From Tsukamurella spumae (GTDB lineage Bacteria > Actinomycetota > Actinomycetes > Mycobacteriales > Mycobacteriaceae), in contig NZ_JAAXOQ010000019.1 of NCBI RefSeq assembly GCF_012396015.1, positions 1 to 64,000 of the forward strand: a stretch of DNA of 64,000 bases, in the 5' to 3' direction. Of this stretch, positions 46,160 through 55,566 are shown in pieces. The position numbers were made by a program, and so were the translations under genes. The notes beneath the pieces were generated by a model. That model saw only the letters and a program-made list of their open reading frames with translations. It did not search any database and was not told the origin of the DNA. Numbering within the stretch: the first letter of the stretch is position 1; each line of letters begins with the position of its first letter.

Positions 46160-46888
46160 CTAGCTGTGGGCGGTGACGGCGATGTCGGACCAGGCGGCCC
46201 GCATGCCCTGTCCTCGGATCGAGGCGCCGGGGGCGTCGTGGGTGGGGCGAAGAGTGAAGATCCCCATTCCGACCACGAATCCCTCGGGGATCGCGATCGC
46301 GTGGGCGTCGAAGAGTCGCACCCCGTCGACCTCCCAGGTGGCCGATCCGGCGGACCGGTCCAGGGTGATCGCGCAGCGGTGCACCACATCGGATCCGGTC
46401 TCGATCCCCGCCAGCGGGGCATCCACCACCCGCGTGAACGGGCCCTCGCCCATCGGCAGCTTCTCGTGGATCGCCAACACCTGATCCCCCGTCGCGCCGA
46501 TGTCGAAGACCAGTCCCGTCGCGAGGTCCAGGACCACCAGCGCGGCGAAGCCATCGCGGTAGTCGCCGGACGCGCCGATTCCGGCTGCGCTCAGGCCCGC
46601 CGAGACGGTGATCGTGCCCGTCTCCGGGACCTCGAACCGCTGCTGGGTGAGCGCGACGAACTTGCAGTTGTCGATGGGCTGCACCGGGTGGGTCAGCGCG
46701 AACCTGTCCACGGAGACGCGGCACGCGCCGCCGCCCACCTCGACGCGTGCGTCGGGCTCCCGGCACACCCACGGCGGAGCCCCCTCACCCATCGGGTACT
46801 CGAGGAAGTGCCACGCGGCGTCGAGGTCGGGACCGCCGAGGGTGTCCGACAGACTGGTCACCGAGTCCGCGCCGGCCGCGGCGCTCAT
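46160..46888 (-). CDS. DUF6081-like protein
   Basis: 242 aa soluble beta-rich protein. Landmarks: WHFLEYPMGEGAPPWVCREPDARVEVGGG, NCKFVALTQQRFEVPETGTITVSAGLSA and YRDGFAALVVLDLATGLVFDIGATGD. The pattern fits the small DUF6081 family (concanavalin-like), from memory. No signal peptide and no obvious catalytic residues. Start overlaps the cupin gene's stop by one base (TGATG), so it is coupled to the dioxygenase-like gene and may assist or bind the same compound. Confidence 0.65.
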   Translation of the reverse strand: MSAAAGADSVTSLSDTLGGPDLDAAWHFLEYPMGEGAPPWVCREPDARVEVGGGACRVSVDRFALTHPVQPIDNCKFVALTQQRFEVPETGTITVSAGLSAAGIGASGDYRDGFAALVVLDLATGLVFDIGATGDQVLAIHEKLPMGEGPFTRVVDAPLAGIETGSDVVHRCAITLDRSAGSATWEVDGVRLFDAHAIAIPEGFVVGMGIFTLRPTHDAPGASIRGQGMRAAWSDIAVTAHS

Positions 46889-47952
46889 CAGGCGCCGCCC
46901 CGGGTCGCGGTACTGACGCCGAACTCGCCGGTCTCCATCAGCTGGGCGACGGCCCCGCCCGCCTCGGTGAGCCGGAAAGTGCCCACGCTCTCGAGCAGCC
47001 AGGCGAGGTAGCCCTCGGGCACCTCCTCCGGCGGACCCCAGTGCCCCACCGACTTCGGCACCCAGGCCAGCTGCGCCGGCGAGTCGAGCTCGCCGTAGGC
47101 GCCCGGCCCGCGGAAGTAGAAGATCAGCTCGTCGAAGTCGGCGTTGTAGTGCATCGGCGGGCGTGCACCGGTGCGGGAGCTGAGGGTGTAGAACAGCAGG
47201 TCGCGGTCGGTGGTCTCCGCGAAGGAGTCGGGCGGGCCGCCGTGCGGCTCATAGGTGAGCGGCTGGATCGACGCCAGATTCAGCTTCCACACCGGGGGCA
47301 CGCCGCCGAGCACGGCCACGAGCGGCATCGGGTCGCGCGGCAGGGTGAACGTGGTCACCCCGTCGAACGCCTTGACCCGCAGGGTCACCGGGCCCTCCAG
47401 GTCGGAGACCTTCGTGGTGTCCGGACGGGAGACGTCCCGCGCGAGGTTGATCATCCCGAACGGGGCGGGCGGCTTGAGCAGGACCTGCGCCGGGGTCGAG
47501 ACGATGATCCGGAGCCCGCCCGGGGCCGCGGGTACCACCCGATAGGTCACCGCTCGCGGGAGCGCCACGAAGTCCCCGGGCCCGGCGGTCAGGGTGCCGA
47601 AGTCCGTGACGTAGTCGAACTCGCCCTCCTGCACGAAATGCATCTCGTCCTGTTCGGCGTTGCGGAACAGGTGCGGCATCGGGGCGCCGAGTCGCGAGAT
47701 CGCGAGCTCCGCGCCGTTCACGCTGCGGCCGATCACGGTCGGCGGCGCGGCGGGGTCGGTGGCGTCGGCCGCTGTGACGGCGGGGAGGTCCAGGCGCTGC
47801 GGGACGTGGGGGCCGGTGACCGCGGTGTACTCCACGATCGGGTACGGCCTGCCGGTGACGCAGATATCGCCGTTGAAACCGTCACGGCTCCACAGGTGCG
47901 GGGTGAAGGGCGGCGGCCCTCCGGCGCTCGGGGCGGTGCTCGGATCGGCCAT
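46888..47952 (-). CDS. Homogentisate 1,2-dioxygenase-like cupin
   Basis: 354 aa. Two cupin halves: PHLFRNAEQDEMHFVQEGEFDYVTDFG and later PPMHYNADFDELIFYFRGPGAYGELD. The latter matches the His and Glu iron ligands of homogentisate dioxygenase, with a further His in KSVGHWGPPEEVPEGY. About 80 residues shorter than classical HmgA, so it belongs to a related group whose substrate may differ. Likely the ring-opening enzyme of the minus-strand operon. Confidence 0.82.
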   Translation of the reverse strand: MADPSTAPSAGGPPPFTPHLWSRDGFNGDICVTGRPYPIVEYTAVTGPHVPQRLDLPAVTAADATDPAAPPTVIGRSVNGAELAISRLGAPMPHLFRNAEQDEMHFVQEGEFDYVTDFGTLTAGPGDFVALPRAVTYRVVPAAPGGLRIIVSTPAQVLLKPPAPFGMINLARDVSRPDTTKVSDLEGPVTLRVKAFDGVTTFTLPRDPMPLVAVLGGVPPVWKLNLASIQPLTYEPHGGPPDSFAETTDRDLLFYTLSSRTGARPPMHYNADFDELIFYFRGPGAYGELDSPAQLAWVPKSVGHWGPPEEVPEGYLAWLLESVGTFRLTEAGGAVAQLMETGEFGVSTATRGGA

Positions 47953-47977
47953 GATGCACTCCTTTTTCGGCGGCGTC

Positions 47978-48916
47978 TTATCGGGTTGCGATGTCAGGGA
48001 AGGCCACGGGGGCCAGGAAGTCGACCGCCATCTGTGCGGCGGAATCGGAGCCGGGCGGCTCGCAGATGTCGTAGTGGCCGATCTGCAGGCTCAGCAGTCG
48101 CTTCGGTTCTCCCGCATGGGCGTACAACGATTCGCTCTCGCTGAACGGGATGACGCCGTCGACGGCGGAGCCGATGATCAGCAGCGGCCGCGGCGCGATC
48201 GCGCCGGCCACCAGCTCGGGCCGGTACTCCATGATCCGTTCCACGGACTCCACGGAGAAGGTCAGCTCGGGGCGTTCCCCCACGTCGGACGCGGACCGGG
48301 CCTTCGCAGCGCGGGACTCGTCGTTGTCGAGCATCAGGTCCGGGGAGATCTGCGCCGAACGTCCTGTGCGCACCCGCTCCGCGCGGTCGCGCTCCACCTC
48401 GTCGGTCAGGCGCGCCAATGCCTCCGGCGAGAGCGTCGAGCGCAGCACCCGACCCCAGTCGCCGAACGCCACCTGGGTGGCCACGGCCTTGACCCGCTGG
48501 TCCACGGCAGCAGCACAGATCACATTGGCGCCACCGAAGCTGGTGCCCCACAGTACGATCCGATCCGGATCCACGTCGGACCGGCTCTCCAGGAAGGTGA
48601 TGGCGTTGCGCACGTCCTCCACCTGCCCCTGGGGCAGCACGCTTCCGCGTTCCCCGCCGGACTCGCCCAGTCCGCGGTGATCGAAGACGACGGCGGTGTA
48701 CCCGGCCGCGGCGAAGAACTCGCCGAACCGCGGGACGATCCACTCCTTGATGCCTCGCATGCCGTTACACACGACCACGCCGGGGCGACGCTCGTCAGCG
48801 GGCGCGTCCTGCGGCGTGTAGACCACGGCCGCGATCTTGATTCCGCCGCTGTAGAACTCGGCTCGCTCGGCGCGGACTCCGGCGCGCGCCACGGCGATCG
48901 GCTGCTGCTCCGTCAC
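47978..48916 (-). CDS. Alpha/beta hydrolase (dienelactone/acetyl-esterase type)
   Basis: 312 aa. Nucleophile elbow LWGTSFGGANVICAA, preceding DHRGLGESGGERG, catalytic Asp near GSAVDGVIPFSES and His in QIGHYDICE. No signal peptide. Second gene of the minus-strand catabolic operon, 6 bp after the azoreductase-like gene. It may hydrolyse the ring-fission product or an ester of the substrate (inference). Confidence 0.88.
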   Translation of the reverse strand: MTEQQPIAVARAGVRAERAEFYSGGIKIAAVVYTPQDAPADERRPGVVVCNGMRGIKEWIVPRFGEFFAAAGYTAVVFDHRGLGESGGERGSVLPQGQVEDVRNAITFLESRSDVDPDRIVLWGTSFGGANVICAAAVDQRVKAVATQVAFGDWGRVLRSTLSPEALARLTDEVERDRAERVRTGRSAQISPDLMLDNDESRAAKARSASDVGERPELTFSVESVERIMEYRPELVAGAIAPRPLLIIGSAVDGVIPFSESESLYAHAGEPKRLLSLQIGHYDICEPPGSDSAAQMAVDFLAPVAFPDIATR

Positions 48917-48922
48917 GGCCGA

Positions 48923-49549
48923 TCACACCCTCGCGGCCAGGGCGCGCACCCGCTCCAGGGACCGCTCGACTGTCGCCGCGGCCTCCGGATCGATGACCTG
49001 CCCGAAGACCTTGACCGACTCACGCTCCTCGATCCCGACGAATCGGAGCCAGTCGTCGAAGTACGGGGTCAGGAAGTCGGTGCCGAACGCGGGCGGCAGG
49101 CCGTCGCCGTACACGCCGCAGGTGTAGACCACCACGGCGCTGCGGCCCTGCAGCAGGCCGCTGTACCCGGTGGCGGGATCGAACCCGAACGACCAACCGG
49201 GCTGCGTGATCAGGTCGATCCAGTGCTTGAGCACGTAGGGCAGGCCGTGGTTCCACATCGGGATGTTGAACAGGTAGGCGTCCGCGGCGGCGACCCGGTC
49301 GAAGACCTCCCGCGCCGCGGCCCACGCCTGCCGCTGCTCCGGGGTCTGCTCCTGGCCGAAGAAGGTCGCCATCTTAGCGCCGGCGGCGTGCACACCGAAA
49401 TCGGGCAGATCGGCGTCGAACAGGTCCCACCTGTCGATCTCCACGTCCGGGTGGTGCCTGCGATACTCGTCGAGGTACTCGGTCGCTACCGAGAGCGACT
49501 TGCTGTGCTCGGCGAGCGGTGAGGCGTTGACGTGCAGAAGTCGAGCCAT
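48923..49549 (-). CDS. FMN-dependent NAD(P)H oxidoreductase (AzoR/AcpD family)
   Basis: 208 aa flavodoxin-fold enzyme: LLHVNASPLAEHSKSLSVATEYLDEY (phosphate loop), FNIPMWNHGLPYVLKHWIDLITQPGWSFGFD (the PMYNFxxPxxLKxWID-like motif) and VVVYTCGVYGDG. Members reduce azo dyes and quinones. First gene of the six-gene operon; the region upstream holds a 7-bp-arm inverted repeat and a CRP-type box. A quinone reductase role on pathway intermediates is plausible. Confidence 0.9.
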   Translation of the reverse strand: MARLLHVNASPLAEHSKSLSVATEYLDEYRRHHPDVEIDRWDLFDADLPDFGVHAAGAKMATFFGQEQTPEQRQAWAAAREVFDRVAAADAYLFNIPMWNHGLPYVLKHWIDLITQPGWSFGFDPATGYSGLLQGRSAVVVYTCGVYGDGLPPAFGTDFLTPYFDDWLRFVGIEERESVKVFGQVIDPEAAATVERSLERVRALAARV

Positions 49550-49619
49550 GGCGGACCCTCCTGATCATCCTCGGCAGAACGGCACCGGATGTGCCGCCCT
49601 GCGGATCGAGAGAAGCGAT

Positions 49620-49644
49620 GTGAGGTACGTTACGTCGACCTCAC
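49620..49644. promoter_or_regulatory. Inverted repeat upstream of the azoR-like operon
   Basis: GTGAGGT (49620-49626) and ACCTCAC (49638-49644) are perfect 7-bp arms separated by 11 bp, about 70 bp before the azoR-like start on the minus strand. Probable binding site of a pathway regulator. Confidence 0.45.
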
Positions 49645-49674
49645 AGCAGCCTCAGTGACCAGTGTCGATCATTC

Positions 49675-49690
49675 CGTGACCAAAGTCACA
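49675..49690. promoter_or_regulatory. CRP-type box upstream of the azoR-like operon
   Basis: CGTGACCAAAGTCACA matches TGTGA-N6-TCACA in 9 of 10 positions, with GTGAC/GTCAC symmetry. It lies 126-141 bp upstream of the azoR-like start, in the only long gap of the minus-strand block. Confidence 0.55.
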
Positions 49691-49696
49691 CCCCTG

Positions 49697-50554
49697 CTAC
49701 CGGGCCGTTGACGCCTCCTCACCGCGGCGCACGGCTCGGCGCAGGCCCGCGGCGAAGTCGTCCCAGAGCGGTTCGGGTAATTCGTGCCCCATGCCGGGGA
49801 AGACGTGCAGCTCGGAGTTCCGCAGCAGCCCGTGCAGGGCGATCGCGGCGCCGGGCCGGATGTAGAAGTCGTCGGTGCCGTGGAAGATCGACGCCGGCGT
49901 GTGCAGCGATCGCAGCTGCTCCTGCACGCCCTCACCGAATCCCAGCATCGCGCCGACCTGGCGCGCACCGCCGGCGGGCTCCGGAGCACGATCGAAGGCC
50001 TTGCCCGCGAGTTCGCGGGCCCACACCGCGTCGAAGGGGTAACCGGGCGACGCCGAGAACCGCTCCCGGGCCACGGCCGCCTCGATCGCCGCATCCCGAT
50101 CGGACACGTCCTGCACGGTGAGCGCCTCCTGGCTGGACTCGTGGATGTACTCGGGCGTGATGGCGGGGCTCGTGTAGAAGAACGTGGCCGAACGAACGCG
50201 CTCCGGCGCCTGGGCGAGGACGCTCTGTGCGATCAACCCACCCATGGATTGCCCCGCGATGTGGAAGTGCTCGAGCCGCAAGGCATCCGCCACCGCCAGG
50301 ATATCGCCGGCCATGTCGGCGATGGTGTAGCCGGGGTCGGCGGAGTCCGATGGCCCCAACCGGTCCGAGAGCCCGGTGTCGCGGTTGTCGAGCGCCACGA
50401 TGCGCAGCCCAGCGGAGACGAACCGCGCGATCAGCTGGGGCCGCCACCCGATGAGCTGAGTGCCGAAACCCTCGACGAGCAGAACCGGCGGGGCGGAATC
50501 CTCACCGTAGACCTGATAACAGATGGCGATGCCATTGCTGTCGGCGTGGGGCAT
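49697..50554 (-). CDS. Alpha/beta hydrolase
   Basis: 285 aa from ATG 50554, which has a strong GAGGAGGA site. Classical catalytic residues: LVEGFGTQLIGW (oxyanion), nucleophile elbow IAGQSMGGLIAQS, Asp in FHGTDDFYIRPG and His in FPGMGHELPEP. DNRDTGLSDRLGPSD is typical of the family close to aclacinomycin methylesterase-like and lactone hydrolases. Follows the MFS gene after 44 bp and precedes the CRP-box gap. Confidence 0.88.
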   Translation of the reverse strand: MPHADSNGIAICYQVYGEDSAPPVLLVEGFGTQLIGWRPQLIARFVSAGLRIVALDNRDTGLSDRLGPSDSADPGYTIADMAGDILAVADALRLEHFHIAGQSMGGLIAQSVLAQAPERVRSATFFYTSPAITPEYIHESSQEALTVQDVSDRDAAIEAAVARERFSASPGYPFDAVWARELAGKAFDRAPEPAGGARQVGAMLGFGEGVQEQLRSLHTPASIFHGTDDFYIRPGAAIALHGLLRNSELHVFPGMGHELPEPLWDDFAAGLRRAVRRGEEASTAR

Positions 50555-50598
50555 ATGTCCTCCTCGTCGCGTGGATGGTGAAGGCGAATCTACAAGCG

Positions 50599-51912
50599 TT
50601 ACCGTACTTTTCGCACGGCGAGAACCAGGGCCGCCCCCGCCACCGCCGCGACGATGCCGAAGACGAACAGCGACGCGTAGCTGTGGAACAGTCGCAGCAA
50701 CTGGGCGGAGACCACCGGGGCGAACGCCGACGGCACCGAGGTGGCGATCGCCAGAAGACCGAGATCGCGGCCCTCGTCGCCCGTGCTGGGCAGCACGAGA
50801 GACATCAGCGCGAGGTCCACCGCGAAGTACACCCCGGACGCGGCGCCGTAGACCGCCGCATACGCCAACATCCCGCCCCACGTGGGCCAGATCAGCGGAA
50901 TCGCGAAGCCGACGGCCAGGCCGAGCGAGCTGAGCCCGACGGCGAGCTTGCGCCGGTCGTACCTGTCGACCACCCACCCGACCACGGCCACCGTGATCAC
51001 CTGGGAGACGGTGATCACGCTCGCCGCCAGTCCCACGGCCTTCTCGGGCGTGTCCATCGGCACGTTCTCCATGCCGATGTAGTCGGTGAAGATGTAGTAC
51101 AGGTACGTCGAGACCGCGAACAGCCCGAAGAAGAACATGATTCGGCTCAGGAACACCAGGGTGAAGTCGCGGTTCCGGAAGCTCGCGAAGGGCGCCACGA
51201 GCCGCGCGGACCAGGCTCGGCGTTCCGCTTTCGGCGCGGCGGCGGTGCCTGTGCCGGTGACCGCTCGGTCGGGCGCGCCGACCAGCAGCAGCACCGTGCC
51301 CACCACCACGGCGATCCCCAGGATCGCGTAGCCAAGCTCGCGCGTCGTCCGCGACACCACGTTGACGAACACGAGGGTGCCGAGCGGAAGCGCCAGTCCG
51401 ACCAACGACGATGCGGTCCCGCGCAATCGCTCGGGTATCCGGTCCGGGATCACCGCGTACACGACGCCCTGGTACCAGTTCATGGCGAACCAGAGTGCGC
51501 CGTAGACGATCGCGAGCCCGAGCAGCGTGGTCATCAGGCCCATCGCCACCGCGAGGCCCGCACACATCACCGCTGTCACGGCGAGCCACGGCGCGCGCCT
51601 GCCGAACCGGCTACGGGTGCGGTCCGAGAGCGCCCCGCCGAGTGGCAGGGCGATCGTGGCCGCAACCGATGAGACCACCGAAAGGATGGCGAGGTTGTCC
51701 ACCTTCGCCGCGGAGTCGATCGACTCGACGTGCCCCGGCAGCAGGACCTGCTGAATGCCCTGGTAGAGCCCGTACATCGCGAGCATCGCGGGCAGCAGGA
51801 ACAGGAGGTCCCGCCGCCGGAACTTCAGTTCGAGGTCGGACTGCGCCGACTCGTGCACCGACTCCGCGGGCGCCTGCGCCGGGGGTTCAGGCGAACCGAT
51901 GGGCTGTGCCAT
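50599..51912 (-). CDS. Major facilitator superfamily transporter
   Basis: 437 aa with 12 predicted transmembrane segments, after a hydrophilic Pro/Glu-rich N-terminus of about 35 residues. The cytoplasmic loop motif GGALSDRTRSRFGRRAPW between TM2 and TM3 is the MFS signature; VVGWVVDRYDRRKLAVG is its second-half repeat. Position next to two hydrolases and the catabolic operon suggests uptake of the pathway substrate (inference). Ends 44 bp before the hydrolase gene. Confidence 0.9.
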   Translation of the reverse strand: MAQPIGSPEPPAQAPAESVHESAQSDLELKFRRRDLLFLLPAMLAMYGLYQGIQQVLLPGHVESIDSAAKVDNLAILSVVSSVAATIALPLGGALSDRTRSRFGRRAPWLAVTAVMCAGLAVAMGLMTTLLGLAIVYGALWFAMNWYQGVVYAVIPDRIPERLRGTASSLVGLALPLGTLVFVNVVSRTTRELGYAILGIAVVVGTVLLLVGAPDRAVTGTGTAAAPKAERRAWSARLVAPFASFRNRDFTLVFLSRIMFFFGLFAVSTYLYYIFTDYIGMENVPMDTPEKAVGLAASVITVSQVITVAVVGWVVDRYDRRKLAVGLSSLGLAVGFAIPLIWPTWGGMLAYAAVYGAASGVYFAVDLALMSLVLPSTGDEGRDLGLLAIATSVPSAFAPVVSAQLLRLFHSYASLFVFGIVAAVAGAALVLAVRKVR

Positions 51913-51918
51913 GCCGGG

Positions 51919-52749
51919 CTACCGGAAGGCGTTGGCGATCAATCCCGCGGTGTACTTGCGGCCCTCGACGGTGGGGTGCAGCGGCGTTCCGAAGTCTCCG
52001 GGGCCGAAGCCGGTGAGCGAGACGTACCGCTGGCCGTCGGGCGCGCAGACGGAGCGGTTGGCGGGACTCCACTGGTTCACCATGGTGAAGCCGTGCCGAG
52101 CCGCGGCATCTGCCGTGATCGCGTTGAGGCGACGCTGGATGCCGTTGGCGAAGGTGACGCTCTGCTGGCCGGCGATCGGATCGAGGAAGCACCCGGCAAC
52201 GCTGTCGGGCAGGACTCGCAGGGATCCGAGCACTACGACCTTCGCGTTGGGGGCGTTCTTGCGGATCGCGTTGTACGCGGTGTCCAGGCGCGCCGGTAGG
52301 CGGTCCAGCTTCGCGGAGGCCTCCCGCTTGACCTGCGGCGTGCACTTGACTGCCCCACCGAGGATGCAGTTGGTGGCCAGATCGGCGAAGAGCTGCTCAT
52401 CGTTGCCGCCGGTCGAGACCGAGACGTACTTGGTGTTCGCCGACAGTCCGCCGATCTGTGCGGGATTGGCCTGAGCGGTGTAGATCTCCGTGCTCGTCGA
52501 CCCGCTGCACGACCAGTCCGCGAAGCTCACCGACGGCATCTGCGCGGCGACCATGTGGCCCACGTTGTCCGGCGCATTGCACTCGAGCGATGTCGGGATC
52601 GACCCCGCAGCGATGTAGGAATCCCCGAGCGAGACGTACTGCGCACCCCGTGGCCCGAAGTTTGCGGCGCCCGCCACCGCGGGGGTCACGGCGACCGCTG
52701 CCGCGACGGCGAGCGCCGCAGCGGCGATCCGGGACGTGATTCGACGCAT
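51919..52749 (-). CDS. Secreted SGNH/GDSL hydrolase
   Basis: 276 aa from ATG 52749 (AAGGAG upstream). Sec signal peptide RRITSRIAAAALAVAAAVAVTPAVAGA, cleaved near residue 28. SGNH blocks: YVSLGDSYIAAG (Ser), VSTGGNDEQL (Asn block) and LHPTVEGRKY (His). Six Cys probably form three disulfides, as in Streptomyces-type secreted lipases. Likely an extracellular esterase. Starts the block with MFS and hydrolase (7-bp gap to MFS), so it may release the substrate that MFS imports. Confidence 0.9.
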   Translation of the reverse strand: MRRITSRIAAAALAVAAAVAVTPAVAGAANFGPRGAQYVSLGDSYIAAGSIPTSLECNAPDNVGHMVAAQMPSVSFADWSCSGSTSTEIYTAQANPAQIGGLSANTKYVSVSTGGNDEQLFADLATNCILGGAVKCTPQVKREASAKLDRLPARLDTAYNAIRKNAPNAKVVVLGSLRVLPDSVAGCFLDPIAGQQSVTFANGIQRRLNAITADAAARHGFTMVNQWSPANRSVCAPDGQRYVSLTGFGPGDFGTPLHPTVEGRKYTAGLIANAFR

Positions 52750-52899
52750 GAAAGCTCCTTGAAGAATCGTCTGATTTTCATGCATGCTACAACTAACGTG
52801 CTGCGTGGAAAGCCGATTCGGGATGCAAACCGCAGAAAACCCACGCGGCGCGACGATCGGGAGCGTGGTCCGGCGTTCGACCACTGGAACGAAAACGCC

Positions 52900-52922
52900 G
52901 GCCAGGAGATGTACCCCTGGCC
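52900..52922 (-). terminator. nrdE terminator
   Basis: GGCCAGG (52900-52906) and CCTGGCC (52916-52922) make a 7-bp stem. Read on the minus strand, the hairpin follows the nrdE stop by about 21 bp and is followed by GGCGTTTTCG, a short T-run. Confidence 0.6.
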
Positions 52923-52943
52923 AGCGCTTCGCCTATCAGGCCC

Positions 52944-55124
52944 CTAGAGCATGCAGCTGACGCAGCCCTCGACCTCGGTGCCCTCGAGGGCCATCTGCCG
53001 CAGTCGGATGTAGTAGAGCGTCTTGATGCCCTTGCGCCAGGCGTAGATCTGCGCGCGGTTCACGTCGCGGGTGGTGGCGGTGTCCTTGAAGAACAGCGTC
53101 AGCGACAGGCCCTGATCCACGTGCTGCGTGGCGGCCGCGTAGGTGTCGATGATCTTCTCGTAGCCGATCTCGTACGCGTCCTGGTAGTACTCCAGGTTGT
53201 CGTTGTCCATGTACGGCGCCGGGTAGTACACGCGGCCGATCTTGCCCTCCTTGCGGATCTCGACCTTGGCCGCGACGGGGTGGATCGAGCTCGTGGAGTG
53301 GTTGATGTAGCTGATCGAGCCCGTGGGCGGCACCGCCTGCAGGTTCTGGTTGTACAGACCGTACTGCTGCACGTCGGCCTTCAGTGCGCGCCAATCGTCC
53401 TGCGTCGGAATGTGGATCGACGAGTCGGCGAACAGCTGTGCCACCTTCTCGGTGGCCGGCGTCCACTCCTGGTCGGTGTACTTGTCGAAGAACTCGCCCG
53501 ACGCGTACTTGCTGTTCTCGAACCCACCGAAGGACTGGCCACGCTCGCGGGCGATCAGGTTCGACGCGCGGATCGCGTGGTAGAGCACCGTGTAGAAGTA
53601 GATGTTCGTGAAGTCGACGCCCTCGTCGGAACCGTAGAAGACGCGCTCGCGCGCCAGGTAGCCGTGCAGGTTCATCTGCCCGAGGCCGATGGCGTGAGAG
53701 AGGTTGTTGCCCTTCTCGATCGACGGCACGGAGCTGATGTCGGTCTGATCCGACACCGCGGTGAGGCCGCGGATCGAGGTCTCGATGGTGGCGCCGAAAT
53801 CGGGGCTGTCCATAGTCTTCGCGATGTTCAGCGAGCCCAGGTTGCAGGAGATGTCCTTGCCCACCTCGGCGTAGGACAGGTCGTCGTTGTAGGTCGACGG
53901 GGTCGAGACCTGCAGGATCTCGCTGCACAGGTTGGAGTGCGTGATCTTGCCCGCGATCGGGTTCGCCCGGTTCACGGTGTCCTCGTACATGATGTACGGG
54001 TAGCCCGACTCGAACTGCAGCTCGGCGAGGGTCTGGAAGAACTCCCGAGCGTTGATCTTGGTCTTGCGGATCCGCGAGTCGTCGACCATCTCGTGGTACT
54101 TCTCCGAGACGTTGACGTCCGCGAACGGCACGCCGTACACGCGCTCCACGTCGTACGGCGAGAACAGGTACATGTCGTCGTTGTTGCGGGCCAGCTCGAA
54201 GGTGATGTCCGGGATGACCACACCCAGGGAGAGGGTCTTGATGCGGATCTTCTCGTCCGCGTTCTCCCGCTTGGTGTCGAGGAAGCGGTAGATGTCCGGG
54301 TGATGCGCGTGCAGGTACACCGCACCGGCGCCCTGGCGCGCGCCCAGCTGGTTCGCGTAGCTGAACGAGTCCTCGAGCAGCTTCATGATCGGGATGACGC
54401 CCGAGCTCTGGTTCTCGATCTTCTTGATCGGTGCGCCGTGTTCACGGATGTTGCTGAGCAGCAGGGCCACTCCGCCGCCGCGCTTGGACAGCTGCAGCGC
54501 CGAGTTGATGGATCGGCCGATCGACTCCATGTTGTCCTCGATGCGGAGCAGGAAGCAGGACACGGGCTCGCCGCGCTGCTTCTTGCCCGAGTTGAGGAAG
54601 GTGGGGGTGGCGGGCTGGAACCGGCCGGCGATGATCTCGTCCACGAGCGAGACGGCGAGCTTCTCGTCACCGTCGGCCAGCGTCAGCGCGACCATGCAGA
54701 CCCGGTCCTCGAAGCGCTCGAGGTAGCGCTTGCCGTCGAAGGTCTTGAGCGTGTAGCTCGTGTAGTACTTGAACGCACCGAGGAATGTGGGGAACCGGAA
54801 CTTCTTGGCGTACGCGGCGTCGAACAGGCCCTTGACGAACTCGCGGCTGTACTTCGCCAGCACCTCGGGCTCGTAGTAGTTCTCCTCGACGAGGTAGTCG
54901 AGCTTCTCGTCCAGATTGTGGAAGAAGACCGTGTTCTGGTTCACGTGCTGCAGGAAGTACTGCCGCGCGGCCTCGCGGTCCTTCTCGAACTGGATGCGCC
55001 CGTCCTTGTCGTACAGGTTGAGCATCGCATTGAGCGCGTGGAAGTCCAGCTCACTGTGGCCGGGGCCCGTGTGGACACCCGACTGGCTCGCCGACGGTAC
55101 GAGGTCTTCCTGAGTTGCGGTCAC
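52944..55124 (-). CDS. nrdE: Class Ib ribonucleotide reductase alpha subunit (NrdE)
   Basis: 726 aa from the GTG at 55124, which overlaps the nrdI stop (GTGA) and has AAGGAAA upstream. Contains [37 protein letters not shown] with an active-site Cys, [11 protein letters not shown] (N-x-C-x-E with the thiyl Cys), [19 protein letters not shown] and the C-terminal redox pair EGCVSCML. Reduces NDPs to dNDPs with NrdF and NrdH. Third gene of nrdHIE. Confidence 0.96.
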   Translation of the reverse strand: MTATQEDLVPSASQSGVHTGPGHSELDFHALNAMLNLYDKDGRIQFEKDREAARQYFLQHVNQNTVFFHNLDEKLDYLVEENYYEPEVLAKYSREFVKGLFDAAYAKKFRFPTFLGAFKYYTSYTLKTFDGKRYLERFEDRVCMVALTLADGDEKLAVSLVDEIIAGRFQPATPTFLNSGKKQRGEPVSCFLLRIEDNMESIGRSINSALQLSKRGGGVALLLSNIREHGAPIKKIENQSSGVIPIMKLLEDSFSYANQLGARQGAGAVYLHAHHPDIYRFLDTKRENADEKIRIKTLSLGVVIPDITFELARNNDDMYLFSPYDVERVYGVPFADVNVSEKYHEMVDDSRIRKTKINAREFFQTLAELQFESGYPYIMYEDTVNRANPIAGKITHSNLCSEILQVSTPSTYNDDLSYAEVGKDISCNLGSLNIAKTMDSPDFGATIETSIRGLTAVSDQTDISSVPSIEKGNNLSHAIGLGQMNLHGYLARERVFYGSDEGVDFTNIYFYTVLYHAIRASNLIARERGQSFGGFENSKYASGEFFDKYTDQEWTPATEKVAQLFADSSIHIPTQDDWRALKADVQQYGLYNQNLQAVPPTGSISYINHSTSSIHPVAAKVEIRKEGKIGRVYYPAPYMDNDNLEYYQDAYEIGYEKIIDTYAAATQHVDQGLSLTLFFKDTATTRDVNRAQIYAWRKGIKTLYYIRLRQMALEGTEVEGCVSCML

Positions 55125-55564
55125 GCGATTTCCTTGCTGTTGGTGCGGGAGAAGAAGTCGACGAGCCCGACGCGGACGCGCTGCACGTCGTCCACGGTGC
55201 CCATCAGTTCGAAGCGGTACAGGTACGGGACCCGGCATTTACGAGCGATCACATCGCCCGCGTAGCAGAACTCTTCGCCGAAATTCGTGTTGCCGGCCGC
55301 GATCACGGCGCGGAGGAGGGAGCGGTTGTGCCGGTCGTTGAGGAATCGGATCACCTGCTTGGGGACGTACCCTCCGCCGGAGACCGCCGTGGCCTGCTTA
55401 CCCCCGCCGTACGTGGGAGTGATCAAGACGAAGGGCTCGTCGACGGTGATCGGATCCTCCGCCCGCGTCACCGGGATGCGCACGGCGCGCAGGCCCAGCT
55501 TCGTCACGAATCGGTGCGTGTTCTCCGACACCGACGAGAAGTAGACGACGAGCGGCGAGGCCAT
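55121..55564 (-). CDS. nrdI: Flavodoxin-like NrdI
   Basis: 147 aa. FMN-binding segments: [28 protein letters not shown] and [34 protein letters not shown]. NrdI generates superoxide used to assemble the Mn-tyrosyl radical in NrdF. It is 2 bp after nrdH and overlaps nrdE by 4 bp. Confidence 0.95.
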   Translation of the reverse strand: MASPLVVYFSSVSENTHRFVTKLGLRAVRIPVTRAEDPITVDEPFVLITPTYGGGKQATAVSGGGYVPKQVIRFLNDRHNRSLLRAVIAAGNTNFGEEFCYAGDVIARKCRVPYLYRFELMGTVDDVQRVRVGLVDFFSRTNSKEIA

Positions 55565-55566
55565 GA

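Noticed and set aside
43417-46176. 919-aa open frame on the plus strand
   Set aside because: Antisense to the M24-fold and FAD hydroxylase genes, whose motifs on the minus strand are clear.
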